A stretch of 64,000 bases of DNA from Mixophyes australis (lineage: Eukaryota; Chordata; Amphibia; Anura; Limnodynastidae): NCBI GenBank assembly GCA_036250195.1, contig JAVHZZ010000002.1, forward strand, positions 67,090,205 to 67,154,204, given 5' to 3'. Position numbers and translations under genes: made by a program. Positions 12,789-24,575 of this stretch are shown piece by piece. The notes below the pieces were generated by a model. It was given only the letters and a program-made list of their open reading frames with translations, was not told the DNA's origin and did not search any database. Positions within the stretch are counted from its first letter, which is position 1. Each line of letters opens with the position of its first letter.

Positions 12789-13181
12789 CAGGGCCGGATT
12801 AAGGGAATGGAGGCCCCTGGGCTAAGGGGCCCTCCATTCCCCGCGAGGCCCCCAATGTGAGCCGTCTGCCGCCCCCCACCCCCCGCGAGGACCCCCCCAA
12901 GCACTTACCTGTCAGTGCAGTCCTCCGTCCCGGCGCGCTGTAAGCTCCTTACTGAGGAGATCTCGCGAGAGTTCATGAACTCTCGCGAGATATCATCAGT
13001 AAGCAGACTACAGCGCGCCGGGACGGAGGACTGCACTGACAGTACTCAGCAGCATCGATCGGGCCGGGGGCGCCCCCGCCCCCGACCGATCAATAATGCT
13101 GCTGAGGAGTTTGAAGGGCCCCTTGGATGCCCGAGGCCTCTGGGCTATAGCCCAGTTAGACCTCGGGTTAATCCGGCCCTG
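12789..13181. mobile_element. hAT MITE with long foldback core
   Basis: Ends are 'cagggccggattaa' and 'ttaatccggccctg', a perfect 14-bp inverted repeat. The flanks 'tctagtct' (12781-12788) and 'cctagtct' (13182-13189) match in 7 of 8 bases. The core folds back from about 12912 to 13041 and has a perfect 32-bp palindrome at 12960-12991 built from two 'tctcgcgaga' blocks. Confidence 0.85.
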
Positions 13182-13241
13182 CCTAGTCTGAGGAGAACAT
13201 TGATCTTATTTCTGGAATCACTATGGTGGTCCTCAATAAAA

Positions 13242-13523
13242 CATACCTCCCAACTGTCCCGATTCTGAGGGCTTTCCCGATCGAGATTTGTCCCGATTTG
13301 GTGGGAAAGCTGTAAGGTATTCTGTTCACTGCTGGTAGAGCAGCGGTGAATGGGTGCCAGAAATGGTGTTTGGAGGGGAATGCAGGTTTGCCGATTCACT
13401 TCAAAAGTGCTAGGCATTCCCCAGGGATGTGACTATGCCCTATTGGGCCATGGCCATGTCCCCATTGTTCAGTGGCCACCCCCGCCAGTCCCGCTGCCAG
13501 AGAAACTAATGTTGGGTGGTATG
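13242..13523. mobile_element. Short inverted-repeat MITE
   Basis: Left end 'catacctcccaactgtcccg' is mirrored in part by the right end 'gttgggtggtatg'. An imperfect 'aataaa' duplication flanks it. The phrase 'ggacagttgggaggtatg' near 39840, inside another transposon, belongs to the same family. Confidence 0.55.
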
Positions 13524-14039
13524 AATAAAGCGCCACTTTTCATACAAAATAGCTGGATGGCCCCTGACTATGTGCGCAGTACTGCCAGATCTCACCCCAG
13601 AACGCATGTGGGCACACTGTAGAGACAGCATGAGTATATATTGTGTCAGATGCAAGGCTGTTCCTACATGAGAAGACCAGTGCTTTGAAAAAGTCATTAG
13701 TGTCAATCATTAACAAGCTGTTGGCTTGGGGCAGAGCTACAACCAAAATGTGATTGATCCTGAATAGTAAGCCTGTGATTGGGGATGAGGCCCTTCTTTG
13801 TATCTGCTTGGTGGGCTGACTTCCACTTTCTCCATTCCCCTAATTAAATATTTTCGTGATTTTTACCATTATACTTAATTAACATACCCAGTTTCTACTT
13901 GTGGTAAATATTTATAGTTATATTTTACATATCATTTGTAACACTTTTGCTTTCTTCCTTTTTCTCCCTTCATCTGCTGCAGTTGCTGCAATTTTTTTTT
14001 AAACTTGCAAAGGACAAATTCAGTTTCAATTGTTACAAG

Positions 14040-14936
14040 CAGGGCCGCCGTCAGGGGGGTACAGCCAGTACTGCTGTGAGGGACCCGGACAGACTAGGGG
14101 GCCCGGACAGACCTCTCCGTCTGTCCGGGCCCCCTGGACTGTCCGGGCCCTGCAGTCACCCACCGTGCTGCCCCTTTTTTGTTCTTACCTTCTCCGTGAT
14201 GCTGTAGCTCCGCCTCCCAGACTCTGATAGGCTGGGAGCGCGGCGCGCAGTGATGATGTCACCGTGCCGTGCCCAGTGTATCAGTGACCGGGAGTTGCAG
14301 CATCGCGGAGTAGAAGGTATGTTAATTAGCTATTCTTTTTTAGAGGGGGGGGGAGAGGGAGAGCCCGGGGGACCTTAACTGTGAAGGAGGGTAGGGAGAG
14401 TCTGGGGGGCCATAACTGTGGAGGGAGGGGGGAGAGGGAGAGCCTGGGGGACCATAACTGTGGAGTGAGGGAGAGCTTGGGGGACCTGAACTGTGGAGGG
14501 AGGGAGAGGGAAAGAGGGGGACCTTAACTGTGGAGGGGGGGAGAGGGACCTTAATTTTGGAGGGGGGGCGAGAGGGAGAGGGGGACATTAACTGTGATTG
14601 CGGGGAGTGGAAAGGGGGACATTAACTGTGATTGCGGGGAGTGGAAAGAGGGACAATAACTGTGATTGCGGGGAGGGGGGAGGGGGACATTAACTGTGCT
14701 TGCGGGGAGGGGAGAGGTGGACATTTACTTTGGGGGGAGGGGAACATTTACTGTGATGAGGGAGTGGGGGGGAATGTACTGTGATGAGGGATAGGGGGTG
14801 CAAGTATGGCGAAGATGGAGTGGGGCACATGTGTGGGGAGGGGGGCACATGTGTAGGGAGGGGGGCACATGTGTAGGGAGGGGGGCCCCACCAGATTAAT
14901 TAGTACTGGGCCCCACAGTTTCTGATCGCAGCCCTG
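14040..14936. mobile_element. hAT non-autonomous element with GA-rich interior
   Basis: Ends are 'cagggccgccgtcagg' and 'tctgatcgcagccctg', similar to the element at 5919. Flanks 'gttacaag' (14032-14039) and 'gttaccag' (14937-14944) match in 7 of 8 bases. No transposase is present; the interior has expanded purine-rich repeats. Confidence 0.8.
14341..14890 (+). repeat. Purine-rich degenerate tandem repeats
   Basis: Variants of 'gagggggaccttaactgtgg', then of 'acattaactgtgattgcggg', then 'ggggggcacatgtgtaggga' occur in succession. Unit length drifts from about 32 to 40 bp and finally about 20 bp. It sits wholly inside the hAT element. Confidence 0.8.
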
Positions 14937-15689
14937 GTTACCAGCAACTGAGCACTAACATACTATAGCATTTAGGTAGTTCCTCACTGTAACACACCAA
15001 CTGGGGCAGGCGAAGGGTTTGAGTACTATAGATTGGGGCTACTACAAACTGTGGTTGTACTATGCACTGGGGCAGACTATATCTAGAACTGTCTCAGCAA
15101 AAATTAGGCCCTTGGGCATATAGCTCAACTTTTGAATCAATGAATTTAAGATGTTAATTAAAAAAACAAACAATAATAACATTAATAATAATAATAATAA
15201 TAATAAAGCAGTATTAAAATAAAATAAATAAAACATATCAGGTGCCATCATTTGGGCTGTATGATATGATGGTGAGGACAGGTATGTGGAGAGCCCAGCT
15301 CAGATTTTGCACCAGGGTTCACAGACCTCTGCTTCCCCAGTTAAATCCTGTTTTAGGTTATCTGCCCCGCTAATTTATTTCTCCATCACATAACATTCAC
15401 TCAGTCTAACCCTACATGTTCTGATTTTTCTCTTTGCTTCTGTTAACTTTGCCTTTGCTGATGAAATAAGAACACTGACACACATATGCACATACAGAGA
15501 GTGAACTAGCGAGATGTGGGATCCTGGTGTATGGCATCTACCGCACCAATGGTAGTTCCACCGCTGTACGTACCTTCTGCATTTTATGCAAAATCTTGCC
15601 ATATTCCTGTCCCTCGTACATCGTGTCACGTCTTTTGCTGCACTCTGTGTGGGTCACCATAGCATTACTCACACTCATTTGTGCTGCTG

Positions 15690-15778
15690 ACAGGTATTAC
15701 CTCATCTATTTGTTACTTGCTTCTGTATCTAGCGCTAAGGGATCTGTGGCGCCTTATAAATAAATTAATAATAATAAT
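15690..15778 (+). mobile_element. LINE/SINE 3' tail fragment
   Basis: Contains 'tagcgctaagggatctgtgg' then 'gccttataaataaattaa' and a TAA run, the same tail as the antisense L2 at 46450 ('ggcgccttataaataaa' when read on its own strand). Confidence 0.6.
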
Positions 15779-16129
15779 GTGCAGCTTTATAGATGTCTAC
15801 ATTGCAAGACAAACACTCTGCAAGATCATGTGTGCATGGTGTTCTTGCACTTTTGTCAGTGCTGTTTTTAATTGCTGCTCTTGTCAACGATAGCTTCTTT
15901 TTTTATTTTTACCAGCCCTTTAACCTTACCGGCATTCTGTATGAAGCAACTCAAATAAATGCTGAATATTTGTTTGTCTGAATAAGCCCTTATCCTGCAT
16001 GTTAAGATAATCACCTAAATCCTGTCTAATTCTCTGACCATCAAATCAGCCAATCACAAAAGGTATTGCGTTGCTATTAAGTACAGTAACTGGAGCTCTT
16101 GAAACCTCATTTGTGTGACACAGTGCCAG

Positions 16130-16270
16130 AATTATTAGCATTCCAACCTTGTGTACTATGTGTGTGGTGTTTGTATGTTCTCCCTGTGTCTTTGTGGGTT
16201 TCCTCTGAGTGCAAATATTTGTTCCCTTTTACTTTCATCACTGTAAATAATGTAAGCTGTGAGAATGCTT
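16130..16270 (+). mobile_element. SINE-like repeat fragment
   Basis: The phrase 'gtttgtatgttctccctgtg' followed by 'tttgtgggtttcctctgagt' is a frequent dispersed repeat in amphibians and fish. The promoter boxes of a SINE head are not visible, so only a body fragment is supported. Confidence 0.4.
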
Positions 16271-18493
16271 TTCTAGTCTGAAGGAGACATTGTATCAAGA
16301 AAAATTGAATCTATGGAATAACTTGATCATGAAAATAGGCATTATATATAGTTTTCAAAAACTTAATTGATCCTGCATCCAGGGTCGTTGTCCCTATTAG
16401 TCAGCTGGCTAGGGCGCTGGTCTGTGGGGGGGGCTGCACTGAGGCCTGGTACAAATATTATTGCCTCTGAAGTGGGTATTGGGGGGGGGTAAGGGGTGGT
16501 GTACTGGAGATTTGCCTTGCATCTGCCCTGTGCACTCCACCTGTGGGCTTATTTCTATAACTGTATGTTTCACATTTGGCCAGCAGGTGGAGCAATGCCA
16601 TTTCTCACGAGTAAGTATGGGTGTGATAGTAGAAAGATAGAGGGGAAGGTGTATGCTCATAAAATACGCCTTCTATTTAATATTGGACAGACATATACAT
16701 GTTCATCTTGTTTCAGGTCGCTCCCTCGCCTCAAGCAATATGAATATATTACACTTGTCTTCTTCCAATTGGCTGTTAGAAATTATAACCCAGCACGACA
16801 GACAGAGAAGAGCAGGTTGCCAGTGCAGCACTGAGTCTTACAATGGTTCAGTATAACATTGCTGCCACACCCTCTATACCACAACTACAGAGAGGAGAAA
16901 ACCTCTAAACCTTCTGTGCTGCTTTGTGTTCTCATGCAGGTGGTGTTACCTGATGGTCAAAGAATGTGACTCATCAGCTTTCTCTGCTCTACTTGGCAAC
17001 AGCTCTGTATACTATATACACAGGATCTTCAAATAACACTGGAGTACTAATAAAGCTGCAATTATGTCCTATCTGGACACAAGGCCAGTTCTTAAGTGCA
17101 AAACACAGCACATGTACATGAAAATTTCTTATCTCTGCTTCCACATTAGACTTTTTGCGTATCCATGACTTGCACCTCCCTATACTTAGAGAGGTGGAAC
17201 GGGAGAAGGAGGGTGCATGCAAGCGTAGCCATGTACAATAAGTGCATGTGCATGTAGTTGGAGGTAAGCACAGCCGCAGACAGAACTATCAGGAGGTGTA
17301 TGTGTTGTAGGTGTCCTACTCCAGGAGCGAAGATCCATGATGAGAATGATCAGCACAGATCTTACTGATACTGTAAATTAGTCACTGTAAATCTGCTTCA
17401 TTTGTTTTATTCAATTAATATGAGCTGAGACCATAATTTCACCTGCTGCGTCTGCCCCACGGGCTGATTCAAATATAATTTTTAAGGGCTAGTCGGATGC
17501 CTGCATGCGCGTTCTGCATATATATATATATATATATATATGCATGCCTGGCGGCTAAGATGCAGGCAGAAGATGTCATGCCAAGCTGTTGGCAGCACAC
17601 AGTTACTGGCCAATTGGTAGAATTCGCTACCTATTGTAGGATGATGTCACATGGTCTGTACAACGTTCCAAGAAACAGAGAGTGACCCCCCCCCCCTCCC
17701 CCAAAGAACCAGAGAGTGACCCCCCCCCCACCCAAAGAAATGTCTAGGTCCGCCCCTATCCACAGGCGACAGTTGGAGATTCTTACAGACACTTTGGGTG
17801 GTTGACCTAAGGGTACTACAAGAATAAAAGTTGTGCAGAACACACTACCATCACCCACCATGGGAACAGATGTGACATGTTTAAATAATAGATTTGAAGT
17901 TAAAGAGAATTGCTGCAGAGAGGATGTCTAGGTTATGCACACTTGATTAAATTTTGTTTTACAGTATGTAGTGCCTTTTGCAATCTGCAAAAGTGACCCC
18001 AGAAGTCTTTAACAAACTCCTGACCTACTGGTGAAAGATGCGTAAATGACACAACTTGAGAAGAATGAAACAGTATTATTTTTAATATTATTATATTATT
18101 GTAAAAAAGTAATTTGCAGATGTTTTTGTTGCATAATGTAAGGGTGCTCAAATGTCTGTGAGATGCTTTGATTAAAGAGAAGTAATTGGTAACAATAAGC
18201 AAGTATAAGTATTCTATAATTTTCTGTAACTATTTGGCCAGTGGAGGCAGTGTTCCAAGGGAACCAATAGAAAATAATTTCCCACTATTGGATAAATTAA
18301 ATTTCTGTGTTTCTATATGCTTCCTTATTTATTTACTTACTTTTATTTATATAGCACCAGCCTTCTTCACAGTGCTTTTAGAAACAAACACAATAATGAA
18401 ACAAGACTGGGCATTAACAGACACAAGGAGGTAAGAGGGCCTTCCTCACAAGCTTACACTGTATAGGAAAATAGGAATTTGATACATCTAGTT

Positions 18494-18789
18494 CATACTT
18501 GACAACTCTCCCAGGATGTCTGGGAGACTCCCATATTTCGGGTGAGTCTCACGGACTCCCGGGAGAGTATGGCAATCTCCCGCATCGAGCAGAATTTGGT
18601 CCAAATTTGGTCCAAATCGCCGCGATTCAATGGGAATCGCAGCGTTTAGCCCCACCCCTGCTGTAAAATGACGCGTTTTGCGTCATTATGTCACGGGGCG
18701 GGGCCAAAATTACGTGATTTTTGGACCCCTGCACGCCCACCTTCCATTGGCAGCTCCTGGATCATACTTGCCATAAATTGGCAAGTATG
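18494..18789. mobile_element. hAT MITE with exact 8-bp target duplication
   Basis: Ends are 'catacttgacaactctccca' and 'aaattggcaagtatg', with 'atctagtt' on both sides (18486-18493 and 18790-18797). Inside lies 'ggactcccgggagagt'. It is nested in the antisense L2. Confidence 0.85.
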
Positions 18790-19175
18790 ATCTAGTTAAG
18801 TGCTGCATTTTACATATTGGCCTTGCCAGAAAAGAAAAATTGCTTAGTTAGTAATCCAGTCACACAGCTACTTTGGTTTGGGTGTCATCATTTTGTGGGA
18901 ATATAGAAAGAGAATGACTAAGTTTGGTAAGTAGTGTGGCAATCAGATAGAATAGCTGTAGCTAAGGTGGCTTGGGAATTTGACAAGCTTATCTAAAAAT
19001 GTGTGTTTTCAGGAAATGCTTGAAAGTTTGGAGGCTAGGGGAATTCCACAGAGATGGTGCAGCCCAAAAAAAATCCTGTAACCGGGAATGGGAACAAGTA
19101 ACGAGTGTGGATGAGAGGCAGAGATCTTGGCACTGCTTAGGTGTCAGTTTGGGAGAGATCAAGTGAAGAGATTAA

Positions 19176-19348
19176 AGGGATGTAATCACTAAACTGCTTT
19201 GACAAAGTGGAAATGTCGCCTATAGCAACTAATTCGATTCTAGCTGTCATTTTATAGAATGCACTAAATAAATAAAAGCTAGAAGCTGATTGGTTGCTAT
19301 AGGCAACATCTCCACTTTTTCAAACCCGCAGTTTAGTAAATATGCCCC
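19176..19348. mobile_element. Harbinger-like foldback MITE
   Basis: Third copy of the 5394 family: inner arms 'cgcctatagcaactaattcg' and 'gattggttgctataggcaac', outer 'cagtttagtaaatatgcccc'. TAA lies at both edges. It is nested in the antisense L2. Confidence 0.65.
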
Positions 19349-19592
19349 TAAGAGTTTTTTTTAATGGCTTTGTAGGTTAGGGGGAGTATTTTATAATAGA
19401 CAGAATGGCGCAGCATTAATCTATATTCTGGAGAGTTTTCTTAGGTGTATGTAACAAGATTTGAATACAAACTGGATGATGGGAACAAGAATGACACCTA
19501 GGCAGTGTGCTTGATTGGCAGGGTTTATTGTTGTGCTGTTCACAAAAATGAAGATGTCTGGTTGGTATCTTCTGTTAACTGGTGGTGAAGAC

Positions 19593-19814
19593 TAATACAA
19601 CAGAGGGATCGAATGAGACCGAGGTGATATAAACGCTGAGGGGGCAGGCAGAAGAAAAAGTACAGGCATACCAGGAGTTAACTTATCTGGGTTGTGGTAG
19701 AAACCTGAGTTATCCAATCAGTAGAGCCGGAAGGGGAGGGGTTTAGTTTACCAGAGAAGGCTTATAACATATAGAAAAAGGATGTGACTTCCTCTTGCCG
19801 GATAGATTTGTTCA
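19593..19814 (+). repeat. Ngaro left terminal repeat A1
   Basis: 222 bp from 'taatacaacagagggatcg' to 'cggatagatttgttca'. It matches A2 at 25862-26082 with only a handful of differences, which suggests a fairly recent insertion. Confidence 0.92.
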
Positions 19815-19857
19815 AGTGAGTAGATGCTCTGCTGTCCTGGTGAGTATTGCTATAAAG

Positions 19858-20005
19858 CAGGCCTGTCCAACCTGCGGCCCTCCAGATGTTGTGAAACTAC
19901 AAGTCCCAGCATGCCCTTCCAGCTATCAACAGGTTGTCTACTGGCAAAGCATGCTGGGGTTTGTAGTTTCACAACACCTGGAGGGCCCCAGGTTGGACAG
20001 GCCTG
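19858..20005. mobile_element. hAT MITE inside the Ngaro leader
   Basis: Ends are 'caggcctgtccaacctgcgg' and 'caggttggacaggcctg', near-perfect inverted repeats around an inner 'gtgaaactacaagtcccagc'. 'ctataaag' flanks both sides (19850-19857 and 20006-20013). It lies between A1 and the gag frame, so it arrived after the Ngaro. Confidence 0.9.
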
Positions 20006-20075
20006 CTATAAAGGATCTGTTTTTTCACTGCATTATACCGTGCCTTACTGTTTTTTGACTGTTTGATACTGTTAT

Positions 20076-22433
20076 ATGCTGTGTTTTGCTGTTTGTTTAT
20101 TCTGTGTGCTTTGTCATTCTGTGTCTGTGTTTTTCTTTCCCCTTATTTTCATTTTGTTCCTCTGGTTTTGTCCCTGTTCCCTTCTCCATTCCTTCCTTGT
20201 ACTATTTTTCCTTCTCCGGGTTCCCTTAGTGTTATTTTCCCTTCTTTCCCTCCCCCCCCTTTTTTTCTTTTTTTTTATCCCTGTGCTCCACCATGCTCCA
20301 GGCCAAGCGTGTCCGTGTCCCCCCCACCGCCTGGTCGAGGCTGCCATCCACCTTGCCCCCCTTTCTAAGCGGCGGGCCCAGCTCCGGGACTCGCCGCAGG
20401 ATGTTCCTGCTACTCCCCCCCCCCCCTCCGCGGTATCGGGTAGGCAGGGTCCCTCTGCTGCCGTAGGGGCGGCGAAAAAAGCTTCTGCGCATGTGCGGCG
20501 GCGAGCGCCCGGACACGGACGCGCGCGTCTGGCCGCGCATGCGCAGTCCGGTGTGGAGGTTCCGGCGGCCATCTTAGTAGCGGGCTCTCCCGGAGTGCCC
20601 GCCTGTCCTCCCACTGTCACCAACGCACTGGGGGTCTCTGTTGATCCTCCCCCCGCCGGGGACCCGGCGGTCCTTAGTGCGGAGGGGGAGATGCTGCAGG
20701 CTCTGCAGTTTCACAAGAGGGGTCTGTTGAGGTGTCAGAACCCCCTCCTTCCCACATATCTCTGGGCTGTCAGCTATCTCCGGCTGCAGTTTTTTCCCAG
20801 GCAATCACAGCTAGTTTTCTGGTCTGTTCCCCCTCTCCAGCAGCTAGTGTCCCTACCCCCCTTGCCCCCCCTCCTGTCACATCCAGCTCTGTTCAAGTTC
20901 CCCTTTCTTCACCATCCCAGTCCCAGCAGTTCCTCCTCCCTACTTTCCCTTCCCCTGCCCTCCCTGGGGCATCCTTTCCTCCTGGGATTTCTATCCCTGC
21001 ATTCCCCCCCCCCCTTTTCCCGTTACCCTAGTCCCATTTCTTTTCCTTTTCATGTTCCTCCTACAGGTGCGGCAATTTCTGCTACACAGTGTTTCACTAC
21101 AGTTTGTACGACGGGGTCGGGCATTCCTTATGCGGGGGGTCCCATGTCTTTTCCCCTTAGGTGCAACCCTGAGGCTGCTGTAGGGCCCGCAGCGATGCCT
21201 GTCCCTCCTGGGGCTGGGTTTTATCCTCCATGGGCAATGAGATATGGGCCGGGTCAGGTGCCGTGGCAAGGGGTTAGTCCGGACAGGGGGCCACAAGGTC
21301 AAGGGTTTCCGGTTTTTCCTTTTCCATTCTCATACCCACCTTGGGGATTCTCCCCGTCTTATTTTCCCCCTCCATCTGCTTATGGGCCGTATTTCTCTGG
21401 TCCCGGCTTTTCGGGAAATGTTGTAACCCCAAGTGCTTCTTCCACAGGGACCGTCACCCTCGGGGCGGCAGGATCGGAGGGTCCTCAGGTTCCCGTTTTC
21501 TCACCGTCAGTGCTCCTAGGGCATAACGACGTGCAGCTGATGACTGGGGGGCCGGTTTCGGGGCAGGGTTCAGCGTCCTCCCCGGCGGGCCCTCGGGTTG
21601 TTCCTTGCACGCCGATGCCAAGTACACGGAGTCGGCAGACCGGTGCTGTAATGGCATCTAGCCAGAGTTCTAGACACCAGAGTTTAGCACTGCTGGTGAG
21701 CGCGGGAGCCGGGGGTCCTAGGCCGGAGGGTTCTTCTTCTGTTTCCCCGTCTGCAGGTTTGCCGGGGCGTGTGAGATCGGGTCGGAGATCTGGGCGTGCT
21801 TCTTCTGCGGAAGCCACATCATCGGCCACGGTGGGCCCATCATCTAGTGTGGAAGGAGGTGGCCGTGTAATCGGTGAGCATGCCAGCGGGGGTTCTGGTT
21901 CTAGCTCCGATTTCAGTTCTTCAGCCTTGGAGAGTGAGGTTCCGGCCAGGTCTGAGAGTGCAGACGCAAAGTTGGTGAGGCTCCTGAGGAGGGAGTTGCA
22001 TAGATCCCGCCATAGGGCGGAGGTTGGAGGCGGGGAGCCTCGGGAGTACAGTGGTACCTCGGGAGGTGATGTTGTGCGCTGTGCTAATACAGCGGTCCTG
22101 CGGGATATCAGGAGCAGTGTGCGCAGTAAGATACGCGCTGGTCGTTTTGTGGACATGTTTGCCATCACGAAGAGGGCTAAGGATGGCTTAATAGCAGCAC
22201 GGTCACGCTCTGGCGTGGGAGAGGAAGCATACAGGAATTTTCAGAGTTGGTTGGAGGGCTTCCTAGTTTTTGCTGCATGTTATCTTGAAACCAGGCCAGC
22301 TGAGCACATGAACGTGATTAAGTACATTTACTTAATACAAGGAATGTTTACCCGATCCAGGGGTATTATGTGGAGGCGGTACGATGAGGCCTTTCGGAGG
22401 AAGCAGGATGGAATGTCATTAATGGATTTGTAA
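20076..22433 (+). pseudogene. Ngaro gag-like ORF1
   Basis: A 785-codon open frame that follows the leader. The first 70 codons are a hydrophobic, T-rich artefact of the leader, and an ATG in good context at 20294 ('caccatgctcc') lies in another frame, so the true start is unclear. The body is proline- and serine-rich and the frame probably shifts within 20,730-21,030, where another frame gives a more gag-like proline-rich peptide. The C-terminal third ('REYSGTSGG', 'YLETRPAEHMNVIKYIYLIQ', 'RSRGIMWRRYDEAFRRK') is the conserved Ngaro gag core. The stop at 22431-22433 comes from a small deletion; the frame resumes at 22438 with 'VEVWFDVTQ'. Confidence 0.75.
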
Positions 22434-22437
22434 GGAT

Positions 22438-23154
22438 GTGGAGGTGTGGTTCGATGTGACACAGCCGGGGGTGGCTGGTAATGACGTGGGTGTGGCAAGA
22501 CAGAGGCAGGCCCCGGTGCGGTTTGGTCAGACCTTTCGAGGGAGGTGTTTCGCTTTCAACGGGGGCCAATGTGAGAGAGGTGCGGCCTGCAGATTCAGGC
22601 ATGTATGTTCGGCATGCGGTGTGGGGGTCACCCAAGGAGAGAGTGCCCCAGGAGGAGCGGTCCTGCCGCTACGGATAGACCCGCCACTGGAGGCGCGGCT
22701 CGGTAAGGCGGCATCGCCCATTGTATTGGTTGAGCTTAGGAAATGGTTGGGTTGGTACCATGACAAGGGGGCTGCTGAGTTTTTATGGAATGGTTTCAAT
22801 GATGGGTTCATATTGCCGGTGTCAGGTGTGGTGCAGACTGGTACGCCCCGGAATTTGAAATCGGCTACGGAATTGCCAATGGTAGTGCACGAGAAAGTGT
22901 GTAAGGAGGTGTCTTTGGGAAGAATGTGTGGCCCCTTTTCGGTTCCACCAGTACAGGATTTAGTTCTTTCCCCGGTGGGGGTGGTGCCGAAGAAGGAGGT
23001 GGGGAAGTTTCGGTTAATCCAGCATTTATCTCACCCACAGGGTGCATCGGTGAATGATGCGATTGCGGAGTCTGAATGTTCAGTTGGTTACCAGTCGTTT
23101 GAGGATGCATTGGCATTGCATTGGTTCAGGGATGTGGCGCGGGGGCGCTGTTAG
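22438..23154 (+). pseudogene. Ngaro gag C-terminus (CCCH finger) and start of RT
   Basis: The first 60 codons finish gag with the zinc finger 'CFAFNGGQCERGAACRFRH' followed by 'VCSACG', an RNA-binding signature of Ngaro gag proteins. From about codon 90 the frame is reverse transcriptase: 'ELRKWLGWYHDKGAAEFLW', 'LSPVGVVPKKEVGKFRLIQH' and 'LSHPQGASVNDAI'. It ends at 23154 because of one extra G in 'gcgcgggggcgctg'. In the next frame the RT goes on as 'LLAKLDIESAFRLLNLHPSS', with the first catalytic aspartate in 'KLDIESAF'. The polymerase would copy the element's RNA in the cell. Confidence 0.82.
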
Positions 23155-23235
23155 CAAAGTTGGACATTGAGTCTGCGTTTAGGTTGTTGAATTTGCATCC
23201 TTCTTCATTTCGGTACATGGGTTTTCGGTTGTCAG

Positions 23236-23568
23236 ATGAGTATTACGTGGATAAATGTCTACCTATGGGATGTTCAGTGTAATGTGCGTTTTTTTGAATG
23301 TTTTAGCACTTTTCTCCATTGGTGTGTAGTGGCCGGGTCGGGGCACCAGAGTGTGGCCCACTACCTTGATGATTTTCTGTTTATTGGCCCAGCGGGTTCA
23401 ACAGTATGTCAGGACTTGTTGTTTTCTGCTCAGGCGTTGTTTAGGGTGATGGGAGTTCCGGTGGCAGTGGACAAGTCAGAAGGCCCGACTGTGAGGTTGT
23501 CATACCTAGGTATTGAGATTGACACGGTCGCCGGTTGTTGTAGGCGTCCAGCAGAAAAGGTCGCTTAG
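23236..23568 (+). pseudogene. Ngaro RT catalytic region
   Basis: Contains the active-site box 'HYLDDFLFIGP' at about 23359-23391, followed by 'YLGIEIDT'. The link to the upstream RT part is broken by an in-frame TAA and by an extra T in a seven-T run near 23285-23292. A TAG at 23566-23568 ('EKVA' stop 'LRGVID') splits it from the RNase H part, which lies in the same frame; glutamine CAG is the likely ancestor. Confidence 0.85.
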
Positions 23569-24306
23569 TTGAGGGGTGTTATTGATACGGTTCAGGATGA
23601 GTGTAAAGTACAGTTGAGACAGATGCAGTCACTGCTTGGTCTCTTTAATTTTGCATGTAGAGTCATTCCCATGGGGAGGGTGTTTTGTCGAAAGCTGGAG
23701 AGGGCTACGGCTGGTGTTACAAAGGCAAAGCATTTTGTGAGAATGTCCAAAGAGATTAGGGATGATTTAGCTATGTGGCGTTTGTTCTTAGAGAGTTTTA
23801 ATAGAGTTTGTTTGTGGCCCCTGCCTGGCGCCAATAACGTGGAGTTGCAATTGTTCACAGATGCTGCTGGGTCTTGCGGGTTTGGGGCTTATCTGGATGG
23901 GAAGTGGTGCGCAGCAGCTTGGCCAGGTACTTGGCGTCATGAGGGTCTCACAAGGAATCTCTTGCTGTTGGAGTTGTTCCCCATCATTGTGGCTATCGAG
24001 TTATGGGGTGTTTGTCTGCATAATAGGAATATATCTTTCTGGTGCGACAACTTGGGGGTAGTCCATGCTATTCATAACCAGAGGGCCACCTCCCTGCCGG
24101 CTCTGAGGCTATTGAGACATTTGGTTCTTAGGTGTCTGACTCTCAACATTACTTTCAGGGCAAGGTATGTACCTGGGGTGGATAACGGGATTGCGGATGC
24201 TTTGTCTAGGTTTGATTGGAATAAGTTTTGTTTGTTAGCTCCGCATGCTGATGTGTCTGGTGTTTCATGCCCCGATTTTGTCTGGCAGATTATAAGGCCG
24301 GCGTAG
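23569..24306 (+). pseudogene. Ngaro RT thumb and RNase H
   Basis: Opens in frame after the TAG. 'LRQMQSLLGLFNFACRVIP' is the RT connection. The RNase H domain begins near codon 95 with 'LFTDAAGSCGFGAYLDG' (first catalytic D), then 'LLELFPIIVAIELWG' (catalytic E), 'WCDNLGVVHAIHNQRA' (second D) and 'VPGVDNGIADALSR' (last D). The domain degrades the RNA strand during copying. This 245-codon stretch is intact. It ends at 24306 and overlaps the recombinase frame starting near 24267. Confidence 0.88.
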
Positions 24307-24575
24307 AGGATCTTGCTAAGCGGTCAGTTGCACCTGGGACGTTGAAGAAATATCGGGAAGCTTGGTCGTCCTGGAAGGGTTTTTGTGGATCTGATGAGGC
24401 TAGAGGTAAGACTGGGCGACAGCGCATGCTCGCGTTTGTGTGGCATTGTTTTCATGCGCGAATGTGGCAATTTTTTGTTTTCCCGATTAATTATATTAAG
24501 TTTTGTCATCTAATTTACATGCATTATTACTCCATGTTGCAGGTGCACGTCAGGATGGGAGGAATATTTGGCTAG
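24267..24575 (+). pseudogene. Ngaro tyrosine recombinase, N-terminal stub
   Basis: 'VEDLAKRSVAPGTLKKYREA' and 'WSSWKGFC' match the SAM-like N-terminal domain of DIRS/Ngaro tyrosine recombinases. Similarity stops near 24470, where AT-rich unrelated sequence follows. The catalytic R, H-x-x-R and Tyr residues, which lie in the missing C-terminal domain, are absent. So the integrase that would insert the DNA circle is lost from this copy. Confidence 0.75.

Larger units (their letters stand above)
14945..18324. other. No gene recognised; small repeats only
   Basis: Holds a TAA microsatellite (about 15169-15206), an L2-type tail fragment (15690-15778), a SINE-like phrase (16130-16270), a TA run (about 17519-17541) and paired C runs near 17687-17732. 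Short open frames such as 15375-15629 minus or 16496-16834 plus show no family motif. Confidence 0.5.
18325..19592 (-). mobile_element. L2 LINE, 3' part, split by later insertions
   Basis: Reads on the minus strand. The tail 'tttatttatatagcaccag' near 18341 and 'acaagcttacactgtatagg' near 18450 are the complement of the L2 tail at 4340-4480. The coding part then runs with 'gacacctaggcag' near 19494, the counterpart of 'ctacgtgtaatcc' in the plus copy. A hAT MITE (18494) and a Harbinger-like MITE (19176) interrupt it. The match resumes after the Ngaro element at 26538, so the Ngaro jumped into this L2 copy. Confidence 0.75.

Noticed and set aside
20114..22168. Long minus-strand frames opposite the Ngaro gag (for example 21485-22168)
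   Set aside because: They are shadows of the GC-rich, proline/serine-coding plus strand and show no domain.
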